Positions 27,278-38,200 of a DNA stretch of 64,000 nucleotides are shown one piece after another (the stretch's first letter is position 1; each line of letters starts with the position of its first letter). The stretch is from Flavobacterium lutivivi (GTDB lineage: Bacteria; Bacteroidota; Bacteroidia; Flavobacteriales; Flavobacteriaceae). Location of the stretch: contig NZ_BMIM01000001.1 of the NCBI RefSeq assembly GCF_014642275.1, positions 248,001 through 312,000 of the forward strand, given 5' to 3'. Under the pieces are notes generated by a model, which ran no database searches, had not been told where the DNA came from, and saw nothing but the letters and a program-made list of their open reading frames with translations. The position numbers and the translations under genes were made by a program.

Positions 27278-29854
27278 ATGAAAAAAGAATTACTTTTAAA
27301 AAGGTTATTTATTGCCCTTTTGTTTCAAACTTTCTGTATTACGGTTGCATTTGGGCAATCTGCAGGTTTCAATTCTACATATATAGTTTTGAGGATAAAT
27401 GGAGGTGGTAATACTTACTATGACTTGCAAGCAACTACATCCAATCCTGACTTCAATGGAGCAAACCTTGGGGCATTTTGTCAAGGATCTTCTGGAATAG
27501 TCTTTAAAGGAGCAGAACACAACAACTATAAATGTGGTGGTTGTGATATTACTAGCACAAGGATCTATTATCGTATTTATTTAACTGGATCACCAAGTGG
27601 TAGCTTTGTTACCAATAATATTGGTTGGGCATCTGGTTCTAATAATGGTTGTGGAGGTCAAAATCAACGGTGGGCAACCACTGGTTATTCAACCAATTTG
27701 ACAGGAAGTTTATCTCCTGGTAATTACACAATTGAAGTATATTCAGATCAATCAACTTCATGTTCAGGAACACAGTATGCAAGCAATGGAGGAAGTAATT
27801 ATAAGGCTACTTTTACTATAAACGCAAATGTTACTTATTATGTTGATAATGATAACGATGGGTTTGGTAGTTCAGCTTCCTCAGTTGTGACTTGTACAGG
27901 TGCGCCAATTGGTTATGTAGCCAATAGTTCAGATACTAATGATAATTTAACAACCTACGTTGATTTCGATGGAGATGGATTTGGTTCTAATGTGAAAGCA
28001 CCAAGCGGTGTTACAAATAATCTAGATAGCAACGACAATTTACTAACTTATGTTGATAATGATGGCGATGGTTTTGGTCAAAATGCTTATGCACCAAACG
28101 GACCAATAAACAACGGCGATTGCAATGATAACCAACTACAATATCAAGATTTAGATGGAGATGGCTTTGGTTCGAATGTTTTAGTAGCATGCGGAGTTGC
28201 TAATAATTCAGATTGTAACGATAATCAATTACAATATGTGGACAATGATGGCGATGGTTTTGGTTCACTTACATTAGCAGCATGTGGAGTTACCAACAAC
28301 ACCGACTGTGATGATAATGACAATACAAAACATGCTACGTTCTCCTTCTACTTAGATTCAGATGGCGATGGAGTAGGTTTTGGGGCTTTGGTTTCAGGCG
28401 TCTGCGCGGTAGATGCTAATACACCGCCAGTTGGATATTCACTAACCAATACAGATTGTGCTCCAAATGATGGTTTAGCATATCAAACGGGTATGTTCTA
28501 TACAGATGCCGATGGTGACAATTATTCATTAGACAATAGTCAGGTAAGTTTATGCTATGGAGCAACCGAACCAAACGGATATAGTGCAGTAAGTTTAGGA
28601 ATAGACTGTAACGACAGTGTATCGGCTATAAATCCTGGAATGACAGAGATATTGTATGATGGATTTGACAACAATTGTAATGGTTTGTTAGATGAAGGCA
28701 ATCAGTTGATAGCAAACATGACCAACTGTGGCACAACATTGGCAACAATAGGCTCATTGATAAGCTGTGTAAGTACAGCAGGCGTAGATGGCTACCGTTT
28801 TGAGGTAACCAATACAGTTACAAATGCAGTACAGACAATAGATAGACCATTACAATATTTCAACTTAACCCAATTATCAAGTTTTGAGTATGCTACAACA
28901 TATTCAGTACGTGTCATGTTAAGAAAGAATGGTATCTGGTTAGGCTATTATGGACCATCATGTTTATATTCAACACCGCCGGTAACACAACCATCAGGAG
29001 GAACAGGTACTACACAGTTACAAACGTACTGTGGACAAACGTTACCATCGATAAGTACACTTATAGCGACTACGAGTTTACCAAGCGCAACAGGATATAG
29101 ATTCAGAGTTACAAATACAGTAACAGGAAGTGTCCAAACGTTGACAAGAACATTACATTGGTTCTCATTGACAATGTTACCGTCTTATAACTATGGAACG
29201 ACGTATGTAGTAGATGTTGCTGTAAAAACTACAGGAGATTATTCAGAGTATGGCGCACCATGTAATGTAACTACACCAAATGTACCAACATTGGTTAACT
29301 ACTGTGGAGGAGCTATAGTTCCAACCAAAGGAACGAACATTACCACATCGAGTTTAGATAGAGTAACTTCATACAGATTTGAAGTTACAAGATATACAGA
29401 CGAGACGTTGAGTACAGCTGTAGATGTATCACAAATAGATAGAAACATCCACTGGTTTACATTCAATATGGTGAGCAACTATTCAGCTAACACCCACTAT
29501 GGAGTACGCGTACAAGTGATGACATCAGGCACATGGTCACCATGGAGTGATGCATGTGAGATAGTATCACCAGCTAGTGCAAGAGTTACAGAGGTATCAT
29601 CGAAAGATGTGTTTAGTGTTAAAGGTTATCCAAACCCATATGATTATGAGTTTAGTTTACAAATGGAGAGTAGCATTGATGCAAGAGTAAGCATCAAGGT
29701 ATACGACATGGTAGGCAAACTGATAGATACGAGAGAAGTACAACCGATGGATGTACCGACAGTATCGATAGGTTCACGATACCCAAGTGGTGTTTACAAT
29801 GTGGTAGTATCACAAGGCGAACACACACAAACGCTAAGAATGGTTAAGAGATAA
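27278..29854 (+). CDS. T9SS-exported protein with DxDGDG repeats and C-terminal family module (paralogue 1)
   Basis: 858 residues from the ATG at 27278; an in-frame TTG three codons earlier is less likely. Signal peptide (about 1-27, ending FGQS). Residues ~28-185 form a Cys-containing N-terminal beta domain I do not recognise. Residues ~190-440 hold seven acidic calcium-loop-like repeats (DNDNDGFG, DFDGDGFG, ... DADGDN), mostly 27 residues apart. DGFDNNCNGLLDEG (about 465-478) is a MopE-type putative metal-binding motif. Three Cys-framed Fn3-like modules follow (starting NCGTTL ~480, YCGQTL ~585, YCGGAI ~675). The last ~83 residues (KGYPNPYDYEF ... LRMVKR) are a type A-like T9SS sorting domain. 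Probably a surface or secreted adhesin-like protein. Confidence 0.8.
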   Translation: MKKELLLKRLFIALLFQTFCITVAFGQSAGFNSTYIVLRINGGGNTYYDLQATTSNPDFNGANLGAFCQGSSGIVFKGAEHNNYKCGGCDITSTRIYYRIYLTGSPSGSFVTNNIGWASGSNNGCGGQNQRWATTGYSTNLTGSLSPGNYTIEVYSDQSTSCSGTQYASNGGSNYKATFTINANVTYYVDNDNDGFGSSASSVVTCTGAPIGYVANSSDTNDNLTTYVDFDGDGFGSNVKAPSGVTNNLDSNDNLLTYVDNDGDGFGQNAYAPNGPINNGDCNDNQLQYQDLDGDGFGSNVLVACGVANNSDCNDNQLQYVDNDGDGFGSLTLAACGVTNNTDCDDNDNTKHATFSFYLDSDGDGVGFGALVSGVCAVDANTPPVGYSLTNTDCAPNDGLAYQTGMFYTDADGDNYSLDNSQVSLCYGATEPNGYSAVSLGIDCNDSVSAINPGMTEILYDGFDNNCNGLLDEGNQLIANMTNCGTTLATIGSLISCVSTAGVDGYRFEVTNTVTNAVQTIDRPLQYFNLTQLSSFEYATTYSVRVMLRKNGIWLGYYGPSCLYSTPPVTQPSGGTGTTQLQTYCGQTLPSISTLIATTSLPSATGYRFRVTNTVTGSVQTLTRTLHWFSLTMLPSYNYGTTYVVDVAVKTTGDYSEYGAPCNVTTPNVPTLVNYCGGAIVPTKGTNITTSSLDRVTSYRFEVTRYTDETLSTAVDVSQIDRNIHWFTFNMVSNYSANTHYGVRVQVMTSGTWSPWSDACEIVSPASARVTEVSSKDVFSVKGYPNPYDYEFSLQMESSIDARVSIKVYDMVGKLIDTREVQPMDVPTVSIGSRYPSGVYNVVVSQGEHTQTLRMVKR

Positions 29855-29911
29855 TCAAAAGCCATAAGTGATTAAATAGAAACCGCTTCGGGAAACCGAA
29901 GCGGTTTTTTT
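28304..29911 (+). repeat. Copy 1 of the 1.3-1.6 kb duplicated 3' module
   Basis: This stretch codes for the last acidic repeats, the DGFDNNCNG motif, the three modules and the sorting domain, and includes the terminator. The same DNA with scattered differences recurs at 48971-50278, 53545-55153 and 57846-59396. Copy 1 is the most divergent (for example ACGTACTGTGGACAAACG against ACCTATTGTGGACAAACG). With copy 4, similarity extends further upstream, from about 28117. Confidence 0.85.
29881..29911 (+). terminator. Intrinsic terminator (GAAA-loop type, copy 1)
   Basis: AACCGCTTCGG (29881-29891), GAAA, CCGAAGCGGTT (29896-29906) and T to 29911. An identical hairpin follows the genes ending at 50222 and 55096. 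Confidence 0.95.
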
Positions 29912-29950
29912 GTAATAGATATTTTATCATAAAGTAAAATAAATGTTGTA

Positions 29951-29968
29951 TTTCATCGATTTGTTAAA
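29951..29968 (+). promoter_or_regulatory. Shared upstream motif, TTTCATCGATTTGTTAAA
   Basis: One of five occurrences of a TTTYRTCGAT motif with an AT-rich TTAA/TAAG tail, placed 40 bp upstream of the -7 box and 106 bp before the ATG of the next gene. Probable regulator site. Confidence 0.5.
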
Positions 29969-29986
29969 AAAGTATAACAGGTATTT

Positions 29987-30016
29987 TTGACTGTTTCAAA
30001 AAAAAGTTTATCTTTG
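29987..30016 (+). promoter_or_regulatory. Promoter (TTG, 19-bp spacer, TATCTTTG)
   Basis: TTG at 29987-29989 and TATCTTTG at 30009-30016 with 19 bp between them; the start codon follows 58 bp after the -7 box. Confidence 0.75.
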
Positions 30017-30074
30017 CTTGCTTAATATGTCCTGAAAATGAGGGCAAAACATTAATTTTTAAAAAATTAATTTC

Positions 30075-33000
30075 ATGATAAACAAAATTACTCAACCCCG
30101 TATGATTACGGAGAAAAACAGTTTTGGAAAATTTACGGCAATTTGTTGTTTGTTACTGGTTTCATTATTTTCTTTTAGCCAGACAAATCCTACAGCTCAA
30201 ACATTGCCATATACTCAAAATTTTGGTACTGCAACTTTTACGACAATGCCAACAGGAACTGCTGCTTGGAATGGTTTGAATGGAGGTTCTGTAACAACTC
30301 AAGCATTAGCAGAAGCATCTACACCTACTGGAAATGCTACTCTTAGTGCGGCAACTGCTGCAACTGGTACAGGAGGTAGTTATGGATATAGCGTTTCTTC
30401 AAATGCTGCATATTATATTCAGACATCGAGCAATGCTACAAATGGAGTTAATCAATTAGTAACATCAATTAATACTGGTTCTACTACTTCGGTAGTAGTT
30501 TCTTATGATATAAGAGTTATTAGTATTCAGACAGCGATAATGGGTGTTGTTTTGCAATATAGGTTGGGAACAAGTGGTTCTTGGACTACTGTAGCAGGAT
30601 CTGCTGTTTCGTATAATAATGCAACATCAAATAAATCTGATGCAGATTCAAACGGAGATACTGATAACTACTCTTTTACTATCAATGGTTTGACTGCAAG
30701 TTCAGCATATCAATTTAGATGGGCGACTTGGAAAGGAACAGGTACAGGAACTGGGTTAGGGATAGATAATTTGAGTTTTACAGCAGCTGCATCTGTTGAT
30801 TGGTGTAATATTCAATTTCCTACTACGCAGTCCATAGAAGAAAGTGGAACTTTCAATGTGTATGCTCGAGCATACGAACCTGGATTAACTGAAGCTGCTG
30901 GTGCAGGAGTTGGTTTATCAGCTTGGATAGGTATTAGTCCTGTAGGTTCTAATACAAATCCAAATACTTGGACAAACTGGGTTTCAGCAACTTTTAACGT
31001 ACAGTCTGGTAACAATGATGAGTTTATGGCAACAATAGGTTCTGGGTTAACACCAGGAACGTATTATTATGCTTCGCGTTTTCAAATTGGTTCTGGTCCA
31101 TACGTATATGGAGGAACTGGTGGCGTTTGGAGCAGCAACAGTGGAATTTTAACAGTTACATCAAAATTGGTTAACTGGTGTAATCTTCAGTATCCAGCTT
31201 CTGGAACAATTACCCAAGGTGGTGCATTCAATGTTTATGGACAAGTATATCATCCCGGAATTACAAATAGCGCTGGACAAGGAGCAGGAATTACGGCTCA
31301 AGTAGGTTACAGTACTTCTAATACAAATCCAAATACTTGGACAAACTGGGTTAATGCATCATATAATATAGATAGCGGTAATAATGATGAATATGTGGCT
31401 AATATAGGTGCATCATTGGCGCCAGGTACTTATTATTATGCAACTCGTTACCAAAGAACAGGAAGTACAGAATATAAATACGGTGATATAAATGGTGTGT
31501 GGAATAGCACAGCAGATAATGGTGTTCTGACGGTTAATCCTGCTGCTCCAGTTGTAACAGCTGGTTCACCTACGGGTACATATAATACATCGTTTACATA
31601 TAATATAGTAGCATCAAATTCGCCTACATCTTATGCGTTGTCTAGTGGTTCATTCCCTCCAGGATTAACACTTAATACTTCTACTGGAGCAATTACTGGT
31701 ACACCTACTGCTACCGGTTCTTTTACCGCTAATGTTACTGCTAGTAATGCTGGTGGGACAAGTGCTCCTGCAGCTCTAAACTTTACAATAAATAAAGCCA
31801 ATCAAACGATTACCTTTGCAGCTTTGTTTGCAAAAACTTATGGCGATGCTGCTTTTTCTTTAACAGGAACATCTTCTTCTGGGTTAACAGTTACTTATGC
31901 TAGTTCAAATACAGCTGTAGCTACTGTATCTGGTAACACGGTTACAATAGTAGGCGCAGGAAGTACTAATATTACAGCTTCGCAAGCTGGGGATGCAAAT
32001 TATAATGCAGCAACCAATGTGGTTCGTGCATTGACAGTAAATCCTAAAGCGTTAACCATAACTGGTGTTACTGCTAATAATAAAGTTCAAGATGGAACTA
32101 CAACAGCAACTCTTTCTGGAACACCATCACTCAATGGAATTGTAACTGGAGATGAATCTGATGTTTCAGTTAGCGATACACCAACTGCTAACTTTGCGAC
32201 TTCTTCACCAGGAACAGGAATTGCAGTTACTGTAACAGGTTATACATTGTCTGGCGCAAAAGCTTCTTTCTACACAGTATCTCAACCTACTGGATTAACA
32301 GCAGATATTACAGGTTTAGGAACTCCAACGGCTACAGCTGCTACTGCGGTTTTACCAACAGGTTTTACAGCTAATTGGAATGCCGTTTCTGGAGCAACAA
32401 GTTATAGATTGGATGTGAGTACTTCTAATACATTTCAACAAAACCTTACTAAATCCTCTGAAGATTTTGAAAGTGCTACATTGTCAAATTGGAATAATAC
32501 TACGAATTGGGTAGCTAGTAATTCTACTCCAATATCTGGAACATATTCATTGAGATTAAATGCGCCTGCTGCTCAAACAACATCATACATATACACTCAA
32601 CCTACAAGTTATAACCTTTCAAATGGTGATACTACTTGGAGGTTTAACATAAAAACAAACTATGCTCCTTCAACTAATAATAGAGCATTCTATTATTTAA
32701 CTTCAAATCAGACTACATTAACCTCTGCAAGCGGTTATGTTGTTGGGTTTAATTTTGTTGGGACAGATGATCTAATTAAACTTTGTAAAAGTGCTTCAGG
32801 AACAGGTACTGCTCTGATATCATCTACAACAGCCGTTACTAGTGGAACTGTTTATGGAATTGAAGTAACAAGAAGTAAGGATGGGCTTTGGACATTGAAA
32901 ATTAAAAGTGGAGGTGGTTTCACAGGTATGACTGTTGTAGGAACTTCCACGGATACAACTTACTCTGATACTTCTTATTCTGGATTGGTTTCTTATAGTA

Positions 33001-34793
33001 GTTCTAGTAACAACCAAAACCTAAGATTTGATGATTTTTCAATTACACAAATAGTATCTGATAATTTACCGGGCTATGATGACTTGAATGTAGGGAATGT
33101 TACTTCTTATGCAGTAACTGGATTAAGTCCAGAAACTACTTATTATTATAGAGTAAGAGCTGTAAATGGTTCTGTAGCTTCTGCTAATAGTAACGTAATT
33201 AATGTAACAACAAAACCTACATCATGTACTTGGAACGGCACTGCATGGTCTAACACAACTGGTCCAGATGCTGATATTGAAGCAATTATTGCTGGTGTTT
33301 ACTCTACAACAGCTAATGGCGAATTTATTGCCAAAAAAGTAACTGTAAATTCAGGTTCATTAACTATTAACTCTGGAGATGCTATAACTATTGTTGATGA
33401 GTTGGTAAATACTTTAACAGCTGCTGATGTGGTTGTTGAAAATAATGCAAACCTAATTCAAGGAGGAACAAGCAACTCTAATAGTGGTTCGATTACAGTG
33501 AATAGAAATAGCTCTGCGTTGTTAAGATTAGATTATACATTGTGGTCTTCACCAGTAGCTTCTCAAAATTTGTTGAGTTTTTCACCAAACACATTAACAA
33601 ACCGTTTTTATACTTATAATACAAACACTAATTTATATAATACAATTTCTTCTCCTTCTACAACAAGTTTTGATACTGCAAAAGGATATTTAATTAGAGT
33701 TCCAAATAACCATCCTTCTGTAACACCTACTGTATACAATGGTGTGTTTGCAGGTGTACCAAATAATGGAAATATTACATTTACTATGGTTGATGGTGGA
33801 GCAGGACAACGTTTCAATGCTGTTGGAAATCCATATCCATCACCAATTGATGCTGTTGATTTTGTAACTGGAAATGGTAACATTACTGGAACGCTTTATT
33901 TTTGGAGAAAAACTAATAATGCCGCAAACGCTAGCTATTGTACTTGGACTACCGGAGGTTTTGTTAGTAACAATGAAGCACAAGTATATGATCCAAATGA
34001 TGTAATTCAAACTGGTCAAGGTTTCTTTGTTGAGGCCAATGGTTCTGGAACATCACTTAGTTTTGACAATAATATGAGAATTGATAATCATGCTAATCAA
34101 TTTTTCAGAGTAGCCAATACACTTGAAAAACATCGTCTTTGGTTGAATGTAACTAATGGAGCTGGTTTGTTTTCTCAAACTATGATTGGTTATATAGAAA
34201 ATGCAACCAATGGTTTTGATGCAGCAATAGACGGAAGATACATTAATGATGGCGAAGTTGCACTTACAACTATGATTGACAATGTAGATTATGCAATTCA
34301 AGGTAAATCATTACCATTTGATGCTACAGATGTTGTGCCATTAAAATTGACTGTAACTACAGCTGGTAATTACACAATCAGCTTAGATCATGTTGATGGT
34401 TTATTTTCAGCTTCGCAAGATGTTTTCTTGAGAGATAACCAGACAGGATTTGTTCAAGATTTAAAAGCGGGTAACTATTCTTTCACTTCAGATGCGGGAA
34501 CATTTGCTTCAAGATTTGATGTAATTTATCAAAGCCCTCTTGGGGTAGAAGTACCTAGTTTAAATAATCAATTAGTTGTTTACAAAAATGAAGTGGGTGA
34601 TTTTGTAATAAACAGCGGTTCAATCGAAATGAAATCTGTTAAAGTTTTTGATTTAAGAGGAAGATTACTTAACGAATATAATGGTATCAATGCTACTCAA
34701 GTTAAAGTTTCTGGAGGAAGCGCAAATGGAGTGCTTTTACTTCAAATAACTTCTGTAGATGGTGTAACAGTTACTAGAAAAGTAGTTAGATAA
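30075..34793 (+). CDS. Large multidomain T9SS-exported protein with type C sorting domain
   Basis: 1572 residues. The signal peptide has a long n-region (core ICCLLLVSLFSFSQ, ~25-36); an internal ATG at 30102 could also serve. A beta domain to ~235 is followed by two homologous ~122-residue modules (~241-363, ~365-490; VDWCNIQFP and VNWCNLQYP) sharing an exact 36-bp stretch (30948-30983, 31317-31352). Then a putative Ig (He_PIG) domain ~491-572, an MBG-like domain ~575-655 and a YDG-like domain ~656-745. An Fn3 domain is split: first half ~750-786, a ~210-residue jelly-roll-like insert (SEDFESATLSNWNN), second half ~998-1042. A long region ending in a ChiA-like type C T9SS sorting domain (VVYKNEVGDFVINSG ... 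TRKVVR) completes it. Likely surface adhesin or polymer-binding protein; no catalytic motif was recognised. Confidence 0.8.
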   Translation: MINKITQPRMITEKNSFGKFTAICCLLLVSLFSFSQTNPTAQTLPYTQNFGTATFTTMPTGTAAWNGLNGGSVTTQALAEASTPTGNATLSAATAATGTGGSYGYSVSSNAAYYIQTSSNATNGVNQLVTSINTGSTTSVVVSYDIRVISIQTAIMGVVLQYRLGTSGSWTTVAGSAVSYNNATSNKSDADSNGDTDNYSFTINGLTASSAYQFRWATWKGTGTGTGLGIDNLSFTAAASVDWCNIQFPTTQSIEESGTFNVYARAYEPGLTEAAGAGVGLSAWIGISPVGSNTNPNTWTNWVSATFNVQSGNNDEFMATIGSGLTPGTYYYASRFQIGSGPYVYGGTGGVWSSNSGILTVTSKLVNWCNLQYPASGTITQGGAFNVYGQVYHPGITNSAGQGAGITAQVGYSTSNTNPNTWTNWVNASYNIDSGNNDEYVANIGASLAPGTYYYATRYQRTGSTEYKYGDINGVWNSTADNGVLTVNPAAPVVTAGSPTGTYNTSFTYNIVASNSPTSYALSSGSFPPGLTLNTSTGAITGTPTATGSFTANVTASNAGGTSAPAALNFTINKANQTITFAALFAKTYGDAAFSLTGTSSSGLTVTYASSNTAVATVSGNTVTIVGAGSTNITASQAGDANYNAATNVVRALTVNPKALTITGVTANNKVQDGTTTATLSGTPSLNGIVTGDESDVSVSDTPTANFATSSPGTGIAVTVTGYTLSGAKASFYTVSQPTGLTADITGLGTPTATAATAVLPTGFTANWNAVSGATSYRLDVSTSNTFQQNLTKSSEDFESATLSNWNNTTNWVASNSTPISGTYSLRLNAPAAQTTSYIYTQPTSYNLSNGDTTWRFNIKTNYAPSTNNRAFYYLTSNQTTLTSASGYVVGFNFVGTDDLIKLCKSASGTGTALISSTTAVTSGTVYGIEVTRSKDGLWTLKIKSGGGFTGMTVVGTSTDTTYSDTSYSGLVSYSSSSNNQNLRFDDFSITQIVSDNLPGYDDLNVGNVTSYAVTGLSPETTYYYRVRAVNGSVASANSNVINVTTKPTSCTWNGTAWSNTTGPDADIEAIIAGVYSTTANGEFIAKKVTVNSGSLTINSGDAITIVDELVNTLTAADVVVENNANLIQGGTSNSNSGSITVNRNSSALLRLDYTLWSSPVASQNLLSFSPNTLTNRFYTYNTNTNLYNTISSPSTTSFDTAKGYLIRVPNNHPSVTPTVYNGVFAGVPNNGNITFTMVDGGAGQRFNAVGNPYPSPIDAVDFVTGNGNITGTLYFWRKTNNAANASYCTWTTGGFVSNNEAQVYDPNDVIQTGQGFFVEANGSGTSLSFDNNMRIDNHANQFFRVANTLEKHRLWLNVTNGAGLFSQTMIGYIENATNGFDAAIDGRYINDGEVALTTMIDNVDYAIQGKSLPFDATDVVPLKLTVTTAGNYTISLDHVDGLFSASQDVFLRDNQTGFVQDLKAGNYSFTSDAGTFASRFDVIYQSPLGVEVPSLNNQLVVYKNEVGDFVINSGSIEMKSVKVFDLRGRLLNEYNGINATQVKVSGGSANGVLLLQITSVDGVTVTRKVVR

Positions 34794-34815
34794 ATCAACA
34801 GAAAATCTATATAAA

Positions 34816-34848
34816 AAAATCCCTGCTGGTGTCAGCAGGGATTTTTTT
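34816..34848 (+). terminator. Intrinsic terminator after the 1572-residue protein gene
   Basis: CCCTGCTG (34821-34828), GTGT, CAGCAGGG (34833-34840), extended by A/T pairs, then seven T. Confidence 0.92.
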
Positions 34849-35278
34849 ATGGTTTATTAACATGCAAAGGATTGAAATTCAGTTTATTTTTACTTTTTTA
34901 AAGTGCGAATTTTTATAATAATTGTGGTGTTTTTATGCATATAATTTACAAAATAGTATAAAAAGAATAATGTTTTATTAACAATCTTTGTAAACTACTG
35001 ATTAATTGTTATTTTAGCAACTAATTTTCGTGAGGTTTATCTTGAAAAGATGTGCTTTGAAAGAATTTCTTCTCGAATGTGCTATAAATAGTACAAATTT
35101 TTATCGATGAATTGCTCTCTAAAGTTCGTACAACGAAAAAATTAGATTTTTATCGATTAATAAGTATTATTGAGTGTTATAAGTTTTGAATACTAAATCG
35201 GCATAGTATTTTTATTTGCTGAACCTATTAATAAATTGTCTTTAAAAAAGACTTAAAAAATACCATAAATAAACTGTT
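34849..35278 (+). other. 430-bp intergenic region upstream of the 1886-residue protein gene
   Basis: No open frame of note and no RNA gene were seen. It holds two copies of the shared upstream motif (TTTTTATCGATGAATTG near 35098 and TTTTTATCGATTAATAAG at 35147-35164). No perfect TAnnTTTG box was found; the best candidate is TATTTTTATTTG near 35207. Otherwise it is AT-rich without obvious structure. Confidence 0.5.
35147..35164 (+). promoter_or_regulatory. Shared upstream motif, TTTTTATCGATTAATAAG
   Basis: Second and closer of two copies in this gap, ending 114 bp before the ATG. The first copy at about 35098-35114 (TTTTTATCGATGAATTG) matches less well at its end. Confidence 0.5.
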
Positions 35279-38200
35279 ATGATAAAATTATTACTTTATC
35301 CTTCTAGTAAGATTTCGTTAAGAAAAACAACACTATTATTGTTTTTGCTCTTAACAACTGTTGGTCTTCGTGCTCAGGTAGCTACGAACTACACGTATGC
35401 AGAGTTTGTTGATAATCCAAATACTTATACAAACTTAGACTCAAGTTTAAAGACGATTCTAATTCCCGGGGCAACACCAGCTACTTGGACAGGAACTTCT
35501 GTTTCGCCTGTAAATACTCCTATTGGATTTAACTTCGTTTACAATGCGTCAACCTACTCTGATATGTGGGTTTCTGGTAATGGTTATATAACTTTTGGAG
35601 ATACGCCAACTGCGGGAAATATTTTGCCTCTTAGTACTGCCACTGGTGGTTCATATACAGGAGCAATCTCTGGTTATTCAGGACCTTTGTCTGCCCCAGC
35701 TCCAATAGTATATGATGTTACTTACCCAACCATTCAATCAAATTGTATTTCAAAATTAGTTACGGGTTCTGCTCCAAATAGAATTTGTAAGATTGAGTAT
35801 CGTCAAGTTAGAAGATTGGCAACGAGTAGTTCAACCATAAATTTTCAAATATGGTTGTATGAAACAACAAATCAAATTGAGGTACGTTTTGATGTAGCTC
35901 CAGCGTTTATAGGAAATCCACCAGCTTCGACTGGTCAATGTGGTTTAAGAGGAATTGATAATACAGATTTTAATAATAGAACTAATACTGTTGCCAATTG
36001 GACGACAACTTCGGCGGGTGTTGCTAATACAAACACATTAAGAACTGGTGCTGGAACAAATATTCCTGTAACAGCAGCTAGAACATTCCAATGGACACCA
36101 AATAATTGTTTTTCACCAGTAACCTTGACAATGTCAAATGTTTTGATAAATTCTGCAACTGTCAATTTTACTGACCCAACACCAAATCCATCTAGTGGTT
36201 ATCAGTATGAAATAAGGACTAGTGGTGCTGCAGGAAGTGGTTCAGGTGGGCTTACTCAGTCAGGAACTTTGGCTGTGGGAAGTTCACCATATAATTTTAC
36301 TGGATTAGCAGCAAGTACAGCTTATACTCTATATATTCGCTCAAATTGCGGAGGAACTTATGGAACATGGAATTCTGTTGCTTTTACAACACTTTGTAAT
36401 GCTACAACAATTCCTTACAATCAAGATTTCTCTTTCGCTACAGCGCCAAATTTGCCTCCATGTACTTCAAGACAAGCTATTGGAGCTAGTCCATTGTGGA
36501 TAACTGTTAATGTTCCTGATGCCGATTCAAATTTTGCTGATGACCATTTAATTTATAATCAAAGTGGTACACAATCAGCAAATGTTTGGTTTTTTACTGA
36601 AGGAATTAATTTGATTGGTGGAAATACGTACAGAATTTCATATACTTATGGAGGATCAAGTGTGCCGTCAACAGTAACGAATAGACTAGAGGTAAAATAT
36701 GGTACAGGTCCATATGCTGCAAATATGACCATCCCGTTGGATAACCATCCTAACATAAAAGGCTCACCTAATACTAATTTTGTAACGTTTACAGCACCAT
36801 CATCTGGAGTGTTTTATTTTGGTTTCAAAGCGTATTCTGTTCCTGCTCAAGGAAAAATTTTCTTAGATGATATTGAGATTGTAAATAGTTCATGTAAAAA
36901 GCCAGGTACACCTACAGCTTCTAACATAGCGTCAACTAGTGCTGACTTAAATTGGAGTGCGCCTGTTCCTGCACCAGGAAGTGGTTATACATATTATATA
37001 ACAACAACAAATCCTGTAGTTAATGCTTCATCTTTGACTGTAGGGCAATCATATACAATAACTACTGTTGGTTCAACTGATTTTACACTATACGGTGCTA
37101 GTTCAAACACTGTAGGAACTCAGTTTGTTGCCTCAGCAGCTCCAATTGGTTCTGCTTCGTTAACTATTGGACAGACTTACACTATAAACTTTGTAGGAAC
37201 TACTAACTGGGTTGCACTTGGTGCAGCTTCTAACACTCAAGGAGTTCAGTTTGTTGCTACTGGCTCAGGAGCAGGTACTGGAACGGCTGTTGCTAATTAT
37301 GTTGGTGGCGGTACTGGAACTGCTACGATAGTTTTAAGTAATAATCAAACGCCAACAGGAACAACTGCAGCAGGTATTAATGTTGTTAGTTTATCTGGTT
37401 TAGCTAATAATACAACCTATTATTTTTGGGTTAGAGGAACATGTGGTAGTGGTATTTATAGTGAATGGTCAAACTATGTTTCATTTACAACACTTAATGT
37501 TCCGCCATATTGTATTCCATCAGCAAGTGTTTCTACTTCATATTTTTCGAATTTTACAACAACAGGAGGTATTACTAACATAAACAATACCACTGCATTT
37601 GCAACTCCATCTGGATATGCGGATTATTCGGGAATGGTCGTTACGCAGTCTGTTGGTCAAAGCGTCAATTTTACGACAACAATAGTTGGACCAACTGTTG
37701 GTGTTGCTATTTGGGTTGACTGGAATAACAATGCTACTTTTGAAGCAGGTGAAAGAATGTATAACACAGGAACTTATGTTTCAGCAGCTTCAGGTTCTTT
37801 TTCAGTTCCTGGAGGAACTCCAAACGGGTCATATAGAATGCGTGTAATGATGGATTATTGGGCAACAAGTCCAAACCCTTGTTCTATAAATAATTCATTT
37901 GGATATACTCGTGGTGAAGTTGAAGATTATACTTTCAAAGTTTTACCACCACCACCACCATTAACATTGTCGGCTACAAGTAGTTCTCAGTGTGCAAATG
38001 TGAATTCACCTTTAATTACTTTAACAGCTGGTGGACCACCAACATTTAATGTTTATAATTGGTCTCCTGCTACTGGAGTTACTGGCGATGCGACAGCAGG
38101 TTGGACGTTTAATGCAACAACTACTACAGTTTATACCTTAACGGCTACTGAAACTGTTTCTCCTTTCAGAGTTAATACAGCTACATTTACATATAATGCT

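Noticed and set aside
27830-28330. Regularly spaced repeats that could suggest a CRISPR array or a DNA tandem repeat
   Set aside because: The repeat is in the protein (DxDGDG units in frame); the DNA copies vary in codons and there are no constant repeats with unique spacers.
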